NCBI GenBank assembly: GCA_003241385.1
Contig: QFPO01000003.1
Coordinates: forward strand, 496,001 to 560,000
Reading direction: 5' to 3'
Source of the DNA: Rhodanobacter denitrificans
GTDB lineage: Bacteria > Pseudomonadota > Gammaproteobacteria > Xanthomonadales > Rhodanobacteraceae
DNA: 64,000 nt
The position numbers and the translations under genes were made by a program. Under the pieces are notes generated by a model. It saw only the letters and a program-made list of their open reading frames with translations. It had not been told where the DNA came from and did not search any database. This document shows positions 49,590 to 58,506 of the stretch, piece after piece. Position 1 is the stretch's first letter; each line of letters begins with the position of its first letter.

Positions 49590-50944
49590 GCCTGCGCATC
49601 AAGCTGCACCTGCTGATCGCGGTTCTGACCCTGGTGCTGGTCGCGACGATGGTCGCGCTGTTCGTCGGCGACACGCGGCGCAGCGTCGGCGAGGAGATCA
49701 CCGCGTCGAGCCGGATCGCGCAGCAACTGCTGTCGCGGCTGATCCTGGTCGGCGCGCAGGACGGCCTCGACGACATCGCCGAGTACCTGCGCGGACTCGG
49801 CCGCGTACGCTCCAACGACATCGTGCTCTACGACGCCGACGGCCGCGCGCTGTATCACTCGCCGGAACCGACCTACAAGGCCGGCCGCTCGGCGCCGGAC
49901 TGGTTCGCGCACTGGGTGCAGCCGACGCCGCAGACGCGCAGCATCGAGATCGGCCGCGGCGGCCGCCTGGTGATCCGTTCCGAGGCCTCGCGCGCCGTGC
50001 TCGACGGCTGGGACGACCTGAAGCGGCTGCTCGGCGTCGCGCTGGCGCTGTTCGCGGCGGTCAACGTGATCGTCTACGTCGTCGTCGGCCGCGCGGTCAC
50101 GCCGTTCGAGCGCATCCTGCGCGGCCTGCGCGAGATGGAGCGCGGCGACTTCCACGTGCGGCTGCCGGCCCTGCGCGGCCGCGAGGCCGGCGCGATGGGC
50201 GCGGCGTTCAACCACATGGCCGAGGCGATCGAGTCGAACCTGGAGGCGCGCCGCGAGGCCGCCGAATCGGCGGCCCGGCTGGCCGCACAGCGGACCCTGA
50301 CCGGCGCGCTGCACGCGCGCATCGAGGAGGAGCGCCGCGCGCTCGCGCGCGAACTGCACGACGAGCTCGGCCAGCAGGTCACCGCGATCCGCAGCCTCGC
50401 GCTGGCGATCGCACGCCGCGCCGAGGACGACGCCGCGATGCGCAACGCGGTGCAGGCGCTGACCGCGACCGCGAACCAGCTCTACGACTCGATGCACGCG
50501 ATGGTGCCGCGCCTGCGCCCGCTGGCGCTGGACAGTCTCGGCCTGGTCGACGCCGTCGCCGATCTCGTCGACGACTGGCGGCTGCGCACGACCGGCATCC
50601 GCTACGAGACCGCGCTCGCGCCGCTCGGCGACGAGCCCGGCGACGCCGTGCGCATCGGCGCCTACCGCATCGTCCAGGAAGCGCTCAGCAATGCGGTGCG
50701 CCACGCGCGGCCGACGCGCATCGAGGTCCGCGTCGCCGTCGAGGACGGCGCGCTCGCGATCACGGTCGCCGACGACGGCATCGGGCTGCCGGACACGCCC
50801 GAACACGCCGGCCGGTTCGGCCTGCGCGGCATGCGCGAGCGCGCCGAGGCGCTCGGCGGCGGGCTCCAGATCGCCTCAGCGCCCGGCACGGGCTGCACGG
50901 TACGGGTCCGCATCCCGCTCGACCAACCGGAACCGCCGCGATGA
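49586..50944 (+). CDS. NarL-type sensor histidine kinase (HisKA_3), HAMP-containing
   Basis: 452 residues: membrane helix (about 7-27), a short periplasmic domain (about 28-150) that looks like the LapD/MoxY N-terminal type (TRRSVGEEITASSRIAQQLL), second helix (about 153-172), HAMP (about 172-225), dimerisation helix with phospho-His258 in RALARELHDELGQQV, and a HATPase domain (YRIVQEALSNAVRHARP; DDGIGLPDTPEHAGRFGLRG). MoxY-like kinases regulate PQQ-dependent methanol oxidation in Paracoccus, so control of PQQ genes or enzymes is a reasonable inference here. Its start overlaps pip, its end overlaps the regulator. Confidence 0.92.
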   Translation: MSLRIKLHLLIAVLTLVLVATMVALFVGDTRRSVGEEITASSRIAQQLLSRLILVGAQDGLDDIAEYLRGLGRVRSNDIVLYDADGRALYHSPEPTYKAGRSAPDWFAHWVQPTPQTRSIEIGRGGRLVIRSEASRAVLDGWDDLKRLLGVALALFAAVNVIVYVVVGRAVTPFERILRGLREMERGDFHVRLPALRGREAGAMGAAFNHMAEAIESNLEARREAAESAARLAAQRTLTGALHARIEEERRALARELHDELGQQVTAIRSLALAIARRAEDDAAMRNAVQALTATANQLYDSMHAMVPRLRPLALDSLGLVDAVADLVDDWRLRTTGIRYETALAPLGDEPGDAVRIGAYRIVQEALSNAVRHARPTRIEVRVAVEDGALAITVADDGIGLPDTPEHAGRFGLRGMRERAEALGGGLQIASAPGTGCTVRVRIPLDQPEPPR

Positions 50945-51582
50945 GCAGACCGATCCGCGTGATGCTGGCCGACGACCACGCCGTCGTGCGGATGGGCTTC
51001 CGCCTGCTGCTGGACGCGACCGAGGACCTGCGCGTGGTCGCCGAGGCCGACAGCGGCGAGGCCGCGTACCGGCTCTATCAGGACGATCCGGTCGACGTCG
51101 TCGTCATGGACATCGCGATGACCGGCGTGTCCGGCCTGGAAGCGACCAGCCGGATCCTCGCGCGCGATCCGGGCGCGCGTGTGCTGGCCTTGTCGGCACA
51201 CGAGGATCCGAGCCATGTCCGCCACATGCTGAAGATCGGCGCGCTCGGCTATCTGTGCAAGCGCAGCGCGCCCGAGGCGCTGATCGAGGCGATCCGCGCG
51301 GTGGCGGCCGGCCGCCGCTACGTCGACGCGCAGCTCGCGCAGCGCATGGCCGTGCAGGGCGTGCAGGCCGAGCGCAGTCCGGTCGAGCGGCTCAGCGAGC
51401 GCGAGTACGAGGTGTTCCTGCACCTGTCCAACGGCCACTCGGTCAACCGCATCGCCGAGATGCTGAGCCTGTCGCCGCGCACGGTCGGCACGCATCTGTA
51501 CAACATCAAGCAGAAGCTCGGCGCGACGAACCAGGCCGAAATCGCCTTGATCGCGATGCGGCACGGCCTGGTCGGCGGCTGA
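50941..51582 (+). CDS. NarL/LuxR-family response regulator
   Basis: 213 residues: receiver domain (D11/D12, phospho-acceptor D57 in VVVMDIAMTGVSG, Lys in GYLCKRSAPEALIEAI) and a C-terminal LuxR-type helix-turn-helix (about 148-208; LSEREYEVFLHLSNGHSVNR then IAEMLSLSPRTVGTHLYNIK). Partner of the overlapping kinase gene. In Pseudomonas, regulators of this family (AgmR/ErbR) activate pqq and quinoprotein alcohol dehydrogenase genes, which fits the location next to pqqABCDE. Confidence 0.94.
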   Translation: MSRPIRVMLADDHAVVRMGFRLLLDATEDLRVVAEADSGEAAYRLYQDDPVDVVVMDIAMTGVSGLEATSRILARDPGARVLALSAHEDPSHVRHMLKIGALGYLCKRSAPEALIEAIRAVAAGRRYVDAQLAQRMAVQGVQAERSPVERLSEREYEVFLHLSNGHSVNRIAEMLSLSPRTVGTHLYNIKQKLGATNQAEIALIAMRHGLVGG

Positions 51583-51645
51583 CGCACGCCGAGACGTACG
51601 GGTCGGCGCGCGGGCGCCGCGACACGGCCGCCGCGGCGACTCCGC

Positions 51646-53094
51646 TCAGACCTTGGCCGGAATCCGGCCGTAGCGATCCTCGAGCCGGACGATGTCGTCC
51701 TCGCCGAAGTAGTCGCCGCACTGCACCTCGATCAGGTGGATGTCCTGATCGGTCGGGTTCTCGAGCCGGTGCACGGTGTTCATCGGGATATAGGTCGATT
51801 CGTTGCGCTGGAGCAGGAACTCCTTCTCGCCGACGCGGACCTTCGCGGTGCCGTGCACGACGGTCCAGTGCTCGCTGCGCCGATGATGCAGCTGCAGCGA
51901 CAGCACGTGGCCCGGCTTGACCGTCAGGCGCTTGACCTTGCAGTCCTCGCCGTCCTCCAGGACCGTGTAGCTGCCCCACGGACGGTGCACGGTCTTGTGG
52001 AACGTCGCCGCGTCGTGATTGCTGGCGCGCAGGCGGTCGACGACCAGCTTGACCTGCTGCGCGCGCTCGCGGTCGGCGACCAGCACGGCGTCGCCGGTGT
52101 CGACGATGACCAGATCGTGCACGCCGACCGCAGCGACCATGCGCGCGTCGGACTGGATGTAGCAGTTGCGGCTCTCGACGACGATCGCGGAGCCGCGCAC
52201 GCGGTTGCCGTCGGCGTCGGCGGCGTCGCTCTCGCCTTCGAGCTCGCTGATCGCCTTCCACGAACCGATGTCGCTCCAGTCGAACGTCGCCGGCACGACC
52301 GCAACGCGCGCGGCGCGCTCCATGATCGCGTAGTCGAGCGAGATGTCCGGTTGCGCCAGGAACGCCTCGCGCGAGAACTCCACCGGCGACTCGCTGCCGC
52401 TGGCGCCGGCGTGGCAGGCGCGGACCGCGGCGAGCACGTCGGGGCAGGTCTGCGCGGCGGCCTCGACCAGCGCGTCGGCGCGGAAGCAGAACATGCCCGA
52501 GTTCCAGACGTAATGGCCGGACGCGACGTAGGTCTCGGCGGTCTCGCGGTTCGGCTTCTCGACGAAGGCGCCGACCTCGCGGCCGTCGCGGCCGTCGATC
52601 GCCGCGCCCATGCGGATGTAGCCGAAGCCGGTCTCCGGATGGGTCGGGCGGATCCCGAATGTGACCAGCCAGCCGTCGGCGGCCAGCGCCGCGGCGCGCT
52701 GCGCGTCGGCGGCGAACGCGTCCAGATCGCGGATCAGGTGGTCGGCCGGCAACACCAGCAAGGTGGCGTCGGCGCCGACGTGGTCGAGCGCGTGCAGCGC
52801 GGCCAGCAGCACGGCCGGCGCCGTGTTGCGCCCGGCCGGCTCCAGCAGGAACGGCAGGCGGTCCAGATCGGCGCGCGGATGCGCGGCGTAGTCGTCACGC
52901 GTCAGGAAGTAGTAGTCGCGGCCGGTCACGGTCAGTACCGGCGCGTCGCCGGCCAGACGCAGAGCCCGGTCCAGCGTCTTGGTCAGCAGCGATTCGCCGT
53001 CGCCCATCTTCATGAACGGCTTCGGATAGGCACTGCGCGAGACCGGCCACAGGCGCGTACCGGCGCCGCCGGACAGGATCACGGGGACTAGCAT
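51646..53094 (-). CDS. xanB: Mannose-1-phosphate guanylyltransferase / mannose-6-phosphate isomerase
   Basis: Bifunctional enzyme (XanB/AlgA/ManC type II) of 482 residues making GDP-mannose. N-terminal pyrophosphorylase with GGAGTRLWPVSRSAYPKPF and the FVEKP motif (GAFVEKPNRET); C-terminal cupin isomerase with the metal motif LQLHHRRSEHW. Starts at the ATG at 53094 (MLVPVILSGG). It is the last gene of the envelope operon, 13 nt after rfbD. GDP-mannose feeds LPS or exopolysaccharide. The usual partner phosphomannomutase (xanA) is not in the window. Confidence 0.95.
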   Translation of the reverse strand: MLVPVILSGGAGTRLWPVSRSAYPKPFMKMGDGESLLTKTLDRALRLAGDAPVLTVTGRDYYFLTRDDYAAHPRADLDRLPFLLEPAGRNTAPAVLLAALHALDHVGADATLLVLPADHLIRDLDAFAADAQRAAALAADGWLVTFGIRPTHPETGFGYIRMGAAIDGRDGREVGAFVEKPNRETAETYVASGHYVWNSGMFCFRADALVEAAAQTCPDVLAAVRACHAGASGSESPVEFSREAFLAQPDISLDYAIMERAARVAVVPATFDWSDIGSWKAISELEGESDAADADGNRVRGSAIVVESRNCYIQSDARMVAAVGVHDLVIVDTGDAVLVADRERAQQVKLVVDRLRASNHDAATFHKTVHRPWGSYTVLEDGEDCKVKRLTVKPGHVLSLQLHHRRSEHWTVVHGTAKVRVGEKEFLLQRNESTYIPMNTVHRLENPTDQDIHLIEVQCGDYFGEDDIVRLEDRYGRIPAKV

Positions 53095-53107
53095 GAACGG
53101 CACTCCT

Positions 53108-54040
53108 TCAGGCGGAGCGGGCGGCCGCGAGCGCGTCGACGACCTCGCGCAGACCCTGCTCCCAAGCCGGCAAGTGTAACCCGAACCGTGTCTGCAGCCG
53201 TTCACAGTCGAGCACCGACCAGGCCGGACGCCGTGCCGGGGTCGGATACTCGGCGCTGCCGATCGCGACCAGGCGCGGCCGGCGCACGATCAGGCCGGCG
53301 GCCTCGGCGCGCTCGAAGATCGCCTCGGCGAATGCGTACCAGCTGCAGCGGCCGGCGGCGGTCAGATGATAGGTGCCCTGCAGCGACGCGCGCCGCTCCG
53401 GGGCTGCCGCCTGCCATTGCGCGATCAGCTCGACACTGACCCGGGCGATCAGGCCGGCCGGCGTCGGCGAGCCGATCTGGTCGGCGACGATGCGCAGCTC
53501 GTCGCGCTCGCCGGCCAGGCGCAGCATCGTGCGCAGGAAGTTGTGGCCCTCGGCCGCATAGACCCAGGCCGTGCGCAGGATCAGATGTGCGGCGCCGCTC
53601 GCGCGCAGGGCCTCCTCGCCGGCGAGCTTGCTGCGGCCGTAGACGCCGAGCGGGCCGACCGGATCGTCCTCGCGATACGGCCGGTCGGCGCGGCCGTCGA
53701 ACACGTAGTCGGTCGAGTAGTGCACGACGCGCGCGCCGTGCCTTGCCGCCCATTCGCCGATCTCGGCGACCGCGCGGTGATTGATGCGGTCGGCGCGTTT
53801 GGGTTCGCTCTCGGCCTTGTCGACGGCCGTGTAGGCCGCGGCATTGACGATCAGATCGGCGGCGCCCGCATCGAGCGCCGCGGCGAGGCCGGACGGATCG
53901 GCCAGATCGGCCCGCAGCGCCGGCGTACCGTCCGCGAGCCTGCCCTCGCGCGTCGCCGCGACGACTTCGCCGAGCGGCGCGAGTGCGGTGCGCAGCAGGC
54001 GCCCGAGCTGCCCGTTCGCGCCGAGCAGCAGGATTCTCAC
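53108..54040 (-). CDS. rfbD: dTDP-4-dehydrorhamnose reductase
   Basis: Last step of dTDP-L-rhamnose synthesis (RmlD). 310 residues; N-terminal NAD(P)-binding GANGQLGRLL, AAAYTAVDKAE and the SDR catalytic YGRSK (VYGRSKLAGE) following YSTDYVFDG. The GTG at 54040 overlaps the rfbC stop by 4 nt. It ends with a helix EVVDALAAARSA. Confidence 0.95.
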   Translation of the reverse strand: MRILLLGANGQLGRLLRTALAPLGEVVAATREGRLADGTPALRADLADPSGLAAALDAGAADLIVNAAAYTAVDKAESEPKRADRINHRAVAEIGEWAARHGARVVHYSTDYVFDGRADRPYREDDPVGPLGVYGRSKLAGEEALRASGAAHLILRTAWVYAAEGHNFLRTMLRLAGERDELRIVADQIGSPTPAGLIARVSVELIAQWQAAAPERRASLQGTYHLTAAGRCSWYAFAEAIFERAEAAGLIVRRPRLVAIGSAEYPTPARRPAWSVLDCERLQTRFGLHLPAWEQGLREVVDALAAARSA

Positions 54041-54594
54041 GGACGGTAGTCCGGCAAGCGCTCCGCCGCTACCTCGGCGAGGAACGGCGCCCGGGCGTCC
54101 TTGTCCGACAGCAGCGGAGCGGCGATCGGCCAGTCGACCGCGATATCGCCGTCGTTCCAGCGGATCGCCGCATCGCCGGCGCGGTCGTACAGCGCGGTGC
54201 ACTGGTAGACGAACGTCGCGTGCTCCGACAGCACCGCGAAGCCGTGCGCGAAGCCCTCGGGGATCCAGAAATGGCGACGGTTCTCGGCCGACAGGATCGC
54301 CGCGGCCCAGCGTCCGAACGTCGGCGATCCGGCACGGATGTCGACGGCGACGTCGTAGACCTCGCCCTCGACCACGCTGACCAGCTTGCCCTGCGGGTTC
54401 GGCCACTGGTAATGCAGGCCGCGCAGCACGCCGCGCGCCGAGCGCGAGACGTTGGTCTGCACGAACCTCAGATCAAGGCCGACCGCGGCGTAGCGCTCGG
54501 CGTTGAAGCTCTCGTAGAAGTAGCCGCGCGCGTCGCCGTGCACGGCCGGCTCGATCACGACGCAGCCGGGCAGATCGGTGCGGATCAGCTTCAC
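54037..54594 (-). CDS. rfbC: dTDP-4-dehydrorhamnose 3,5-epimerase
   Basis: Cupin epimerase (RmlC), 185 residues. Signature HGDARGYFYESFNAERYAAV, catalytic-His segment RGVLRGLHYQWPNPQGKLVS and WIPEGFAHGFAVLSE are complete. GTG starts here and overlaps the rfbA stop by 4 nt, while its own stop overlaps rfbD, so A-C-D are translationally coupled. Confidence 0.96.
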   Translation of the reverse strand: MKLIRTDLPGCVVIEPAVHGDARGYFYESFNAERYAAVGLDLRFVQTNVSRSARGVLRGLHYQWPNPQGKLVSVVEGEVYDVAVDIRAGSPTFGRWAAAILSAENRRHFWIPEGFAHGFAVLSEHATFVYQCTALYDRAGDAAIRWNDGDIAVDWPIAAPLLSDKDARAPFLAEVAAERLPDYRP

Positions 54595-55478
54595 GGCTGC
54601 CGGCCCTGCCGCGCCAGCTGCTGCAGGTATAGGCCGTAGCCGTTCTTGGCCAGCGGATGGGCCAGCGCCAGCAGCTGCTCGGCCCCGATCCAGCCGTTGA
54701 CGAACGCGATCTCCTCCGGGCAGCACACCTTCAGGCCCTGTCGCTTCTCGATCGTCTCGATGTACGTGGACGCCTCGACCAGCGATTCGTGCGTGCCGGT
54801 GTCGAGCCAGGCGTAGCCGCGGCCCATCCGCTCGAGCATCAGCGTGCCGTCCTGGAGGTAGCGGCGGTTGAGGTCGGTGATCTCCAGCTCGCCGCGCCGC
54901 GACGGCTTGAGCTCGGCCGCGTAGTCGGCCGCGCGGCCGTCGTAGAAATACAGTCCGGTGACGGCCCAGTTCGACTTCGGGTGCAGCGGCTTCTCGTCCA
55001 GACCGATCACACGCCCGTCGCCGTTGAACTCGGCCACACCGTACCGCTCCGGATCGCGGACCCAATAGCCGAACACCGTCGCGCCGAGCGTGCGGTGGTC
55101 GGCCTGGCGCAGCAGGTCGGTCAGGCCGTGGCCGTAGAAGATGTTGTCGCCGAGGATCAGGCAGCTCGGCTCGTCGCCGACGAAGTCGCGGCCGATCAGA
55201 TAGGCCTGGGCGAGGCCGTCCGGCGACGGCTGCACCGCGTATCGGATCGAGATGCCCCACTGCGAGCCGTCGCCGAGCAGCCGCTGGAACAGGGCCTGCT
55301 CGTGGGGGGTGTTGATGATCAGCACCTCGCGAACGCCGGCCAGCATCAACGTGCTGAGCGGGTAGTAGATCATCGGCTTGTCGTAGACCGGCAGGAGCTG
55401 CTTGCTGACCGCCTGGGTCAGCGGATAGAGCCGGGTACCGGACCCTCCGGCGAGAATGATGCCGCGTCGCGCTGTCAC
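54591..55478 (-). CDS. rfbA: Glucose-1-phosphate thymidylyltransferase
   Basis: First enzyme of the dTDP-L-rhamnose pathway (RmlA), 295 residues, started at a GTG at 55478. GGSGTRLYPLTQAVSKQLLP is the nucleotide-binding start; QPSPDGLAQAYLIG, LGDNIFYG and GLDEKPLHPKSNWAVTGLYF are conserved. The second pathway gene, rfbB (4,6-dehydratase), is absent from the window and must lie elsewhere. It follows msbA by 74 nt. Confidence 0.96.
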   Translation of the reverse strand: MTARRGIILAGGSGTRLYPLTQAVSKQLLPVYDKPMIYYPLSTLMLAGVREVLIINTPHEQALFQRLLGDGSQWGISIRYAVQPSPDGLAQAYLIGRDFVGDEPSCLILGDNIFYGHGLTDLLRQADHRTLGATVFGYWVRDPERYGVAEFNGDGRVIGLDEKPLHPKSNWAVTGLYFYDGRAADYAAELKPSRRGELEITDLNRRYLQDGTLMLERMGRGYAWLDTGTHESLVEASTYIETIEKRQGLKVCCPEEIAFVNGWIGAEQLLALAHPLAKNGYGLYLQQLARQGRQP

Positions 55479-55552
55479 CGCAGGTCCTCGGATTCGTCGT
55501 CTTCAGGGGGCGCGTATTGTAGGCCGCGCGGCCCTGCCCTGCTCGCGGCCGC

Positions 55553-57328
55553 TCAGGACGCCGCCGGCGCCTCGCGGAACTGCATGCGGTGCAGCGCGGC
55601 ATAGTAGCCGCCGCCGGCGATCAGCTCGGCATGCCGGCCGCGCTCGACGATCCGGCCCTCGTCGAGCACGACGATGTTGTCGGCACGCTCGATCGTCGAC
55701 AGCCGGTGCGCGACCACCAGGACGGTACGGTCGCGCATCAGCCGTTCCAGCGCGCCCTGGATCGCGCGCTCCGATTCGGTGTCGAGCGCGCTGGTCGCCT
55801 CGTCGAGGATCAGGATCGGCGCGTCCTTGAGCAGGGCGCGCGCGATCGCGATGCGCTGGCGCTGGCCGCCCGACAGCAGCGAGCCGCCCTCGCCGATCCG
55901 TGCGTCGAGCCCGCCCGGCAGCTGGCGGATGAAGCCCATCGCGTTGGCGGCCTCGGCCGCCGCCGTGATCGCCTCGATCGAGGCCTCGCCGAGCGCGCCG
56001 TAGGCGATGTTGCGCGCGACCGTGTCGTCGAACAGCACGACCTGCTGGCTGACCAGCGCGATCTGCGCGCGCAGGCTGGCCAGCGTGTAGTCGGCCAGCG
56101 GCCGGCCGTCGAGCAGGATCTGGCCGCCCTGCGCGTCGTGGAAGCGCGGCAGCAGGCCGACCAGACTGGACTTGCCGCTGCCCGATCGTCCGACCAGGGC
56201 GGTCACGCTGCCGGCCGGACAGACCAGATCGATGCCGCGCAGCGCCGGCGCCGGCGCATCCGGATACGTGAATTCCACGCCGCGGAACTCGATCCTGCCG
56301 CGCGCGCGTTCGCAGCGCAGCGTGCCGGTATCGTGCTCCTCCTCGGCGTCGAGCACCGAGAACAGGTCGCGCGCGGCCGCCACGCCGCGTTGGATGTTGG
56401 CCTGGACCGTGGTCAGCCGCTTCAGCGACGGCAACAGGATCAGCATCGCGGTGATCAGCGACATGAAGGTGCCGGGGCTCATCGCGGCCAGCATCGCCGG
56501 CCGCGTCGCCAGATAGATCACCAGCGCCAGCGCGATCGCCGCCATCAGCTGCACGATCGAGGTCGCCAGCGCATTGGTCGAGGCGACCTTGAGCGCGAGC
56601 CGGCGGATACCGCCGTTGATCGCGCCGAAACGCCGCTGCTCGTAGTCCTGTCCGCCGTAGACGCGCACTTCGCGATGGCCGGCCACGACCTCGTCGACGA
56701 TGCCGGCGACCGAGCCGACCGAATCCTGGATGCGGTTGTTGATGCGGCGGTAGCGGCGCCCGACCACCGAGACGACCAGTGCGATCACCGGCGCCAGCAC
56801 GAACAGCGCCAGCGTCAGCCGCACGCTGTGGTACAGCATCACGCCGATCTGGCCGATCACCATCAGACCGTCGAGCACGACGACCTTGAGCGCGTCGGTG
56901 CTCGCATTGGCGACCTGCTCGGCCGTGTAGGTCGCGCGCGAGATCAGCTTGCCGGAGGCCTCGCGGCCGAACCAGGCCGCCGGCAGGCGCAGATACTTGC
57001 GGAACAGCTCGCCGCGCAGCGTCATCACGACCGAACGGCCGACGTGGGCGATGCCGTAGTCGGACGTGAACACCGCCAGGCCGCGGACCACGAACAGGCC
57101 GACGATCACGAACGGCATCCAGAAGATCGTCGCGGCGTTCTTGGCGACGAACAGATCGTCGAGCATCGGCTTGATGACGAACGTGAAGGCGGCGCTGCAG
57201 GCCGCGTCGAACGTCATGCCGACCAGCGCGAGCGCGCCGATCGGCCAGTAGCGCGCCGAGTAGCCGAGCAGGCGCCGGTACACGCCCCACGGCGAGTCCG
57301 GCGTGCGGCGGGCGGCGCTCTCGCTCAC
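55553..57328 (-). CDS. msbA: Lipid A export ABC transporter MsbA
   Basis: 591-residue half-transporter that flips core-lipid A across the inner membrane. Six membrane helices (about 20-320), Walker A GRSGSGKSS, signature LSGGQRQRIAIARALL, Walker B APILILDEATSALD and H-loop VVAHRLSTIERAD. GTG at 57328 overlaps the exbD stop by 4 nt. In related genomes lpxK follows msbA; here rfbA does. Confidence 0.93.
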   Translation of the reverse strand: MSESAARRTPDSPWGVYRRLLGYSARYWPIGALALVGMTFDAACSAAFTFVIKPMLDDLFVAKNAATIFWMPFVIVGLFVVRGLAVFTSDYGIAHVGRSVVMTLRGELFRKYLRLPAAWFGREASGKLISRATYTAEQVANASTDALKVVVLDGLMVIGQIGVMLYHSVRLTLALFVLAPVIALVVSVVGRRYRRINNRIQDSVGSVAGIVDEVVAGHREVRVYGGQDYEQRRFGAINGGIRRLALKVASTNALATSIVQLMAAIALALVIYLATRPAMLAAMSPGTFMSLITAMLILLPSLKRLTTVQANIQRGVAAARDLFSVLDAEEEHDTGTLRCERARGRIEFRGVEFTYPDAPAPALRGIDLVCPAGSVTALVGRSGSGKSSLVGLLPRFHDAQGGQILLDGRPLADYTLASLRAQIALVSQQVVLFDDTVARNIAYGALGEASIEAITAAAEAANAMGFIRQLPGGLDARIGEGGSLLSGGQRQRIAIARALLKDAPILILDEATSALDTESERAIQGALERLMRDRTVLVVAHRLSTIERADNIVVLDEGRIVERGRHAELIAGGGYYAALHRMQFREAPAAS

Positions 57329-57759
57329 GGCGTGCCGGACCGTTCGGCCGGCGTGGTCGCGATGCTCAGATGCGTGAAGCCGAGCGAACCGAGCGCGTCC
57401 ATCGCAGTGATGACGGCCTGGTGCGGCGTCTGCGCATCGGCGCGCAGCGACACCGGCCGCTGGCGGTCCTCGCCGGCGACGCGTGCGATCGCGTCCTTGA
57501 GCGTGTCCAGGCCGGAATTGAGCACCTCGTTGTTGTCGAGGTAGTAGCGGCCCTCGCGGTCGATCACGATCAGCAGCGGCGGCTGCTCGTCCTGTCGGCG
57601 GTCGGTCGTCTCGGCCTCCGGCAGCGTGACCTTCATGCGCGAATGCTCGACGAAGGTCGTCGACAGCACGAAGAACATCAACAGGGTCAGCATGACGTCG
57701 ATCAGCGGGATCACGCTGATCTCGAAGTCGTCGTCTCGGCGTCCGGACGCGATGCGCAT
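57325..57759 (-). CDS. exbD: ExbD/TolR-family proton-channel partner
   Basis: 144 residues, one N-terminal membrane helix with the functional Asp21 (VIPLIDVMLTLLMFFVLSTT), then a periplasmic domain (VTLPEAETTDRR, LLIVIDREGRYYLDNNEV). With ExbB it harnesses proton motive force. Its position in an msbA operon rather than beside tonB suggests a dedicated role in LPS-related envelope energisation, although it may also serve TonB. The ATG at 57759 is 10 nt after exbB. Confidence 0.93.
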   Translation of the reverse strand: MRIASGRRDDDFEISVIPLIDVMLTLLMFFVLSTTFVEHSRMKVTLPEAETTDRRQDEQPPLLIVIDREGRYYLDNNEVLNSGLDTLKDAIARVAGEDRQRPVSLRADAQTPHQAVITAMDALGSLGFTHLSIATTPAERSGTP

Positions 57760-57769
57760 CGTCGCCTCG

Positions 57770-58408
57770 TCAGACCGCGGTGCGGACGGCCGCCGGCTCG
57801 CTCTGCGCGCCGAGCTCGTCGACCAGGGCGATCACCTGCTTCTCCATCTCGATCGCCAGATCGTTGACGCGACCGCGGAAATAGCGGTGGAAGATGTACG
57901 CCGGAATCGCGACCAGCAGACCGGCCGCGGTGCAGATCAGCGCCTCGCCGATGCCGCCGGCCATCTTCATCGGGTCGCCGACGCCGCTGACCATGACCGC
58001 GAAGAACATGCGGATCATGCCGATCACGGTGCCGAGCAGGCCGAGCAGCGGGCCGATCAGCGCGATCGTGCCGAGCGTATTGAGGAAGCGCTCGAGCTGG
58101 TGGATCACATGGCGGCCCGCGTCCTCGACGCGTTCCTTGATGACGTCGCGCGAGCGATAGCGCACCGACAGCGCGGCGGCGAGCAGTTCGCCGAGCGGCG
58201 AGCTCGCGGCCAGCTCGCGGATGTGTTCGGGGTCGAGCCGGCGCGTGCGCGCCCATTCGCGCACCTGGTCGCCGAGTTCCGGCGGCGCGACCACCTTGCG
58301 GCGCAGGCTCCAGAACCGTTCGAGCACGATGGCCAGGGCAATGGCCGAGCACACGAGAATGGGCACGATCGCCCAACCTCCCGCCATCAGGATTTCCAGC
58401 ACGAGCAC
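57770..58408 (-). CDS. exbB: ExbB/MotA/TolQ-type proton channel subunit
   Basis: 212 residues, three membrane helices, with the family core TLGTIALIGPLLGLLGTVIG and a second pore helix GIGEALICTAAGLLVAIPAY. The GTG at 58408 is preceded by a GAAGG ribosome-binding site 9 nt upstream, and a TATCAT -10-like hexamer lies on the minus strand at 58438-58443. It probably begins the exbB-exbD-msbA-rfb transcript. Confidence 0.93.
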   Translation of the reverse strand: MLVLEILMAGGWAIVPILVCSAIALAIVLERFWSLRRKVVAPPELGDQVREWARTRRLDPEHIRELAASSPLGELLAAALSVRYRSRDVIKERVEDAGRHVIHQLERFLNTLGTIALIGPLLGLLGTVIGMIRMFFAVMVSGVGDPMKMAGGIGEALICTAAGLLVAIPAYIFHRYFRGRVNDLAIEMEKQVIALVDELGAQSEPAAVRTAV

Positions 58409-58506
58409 ACCTTCTTGCGACCGCGACGACCGGCGGCATGATAGCAGCGCCGCACCGCCGAACCGTGCGCCCGGTCGCCGTCGCGCGATCGGATCGACGA
58501 GCGCGG

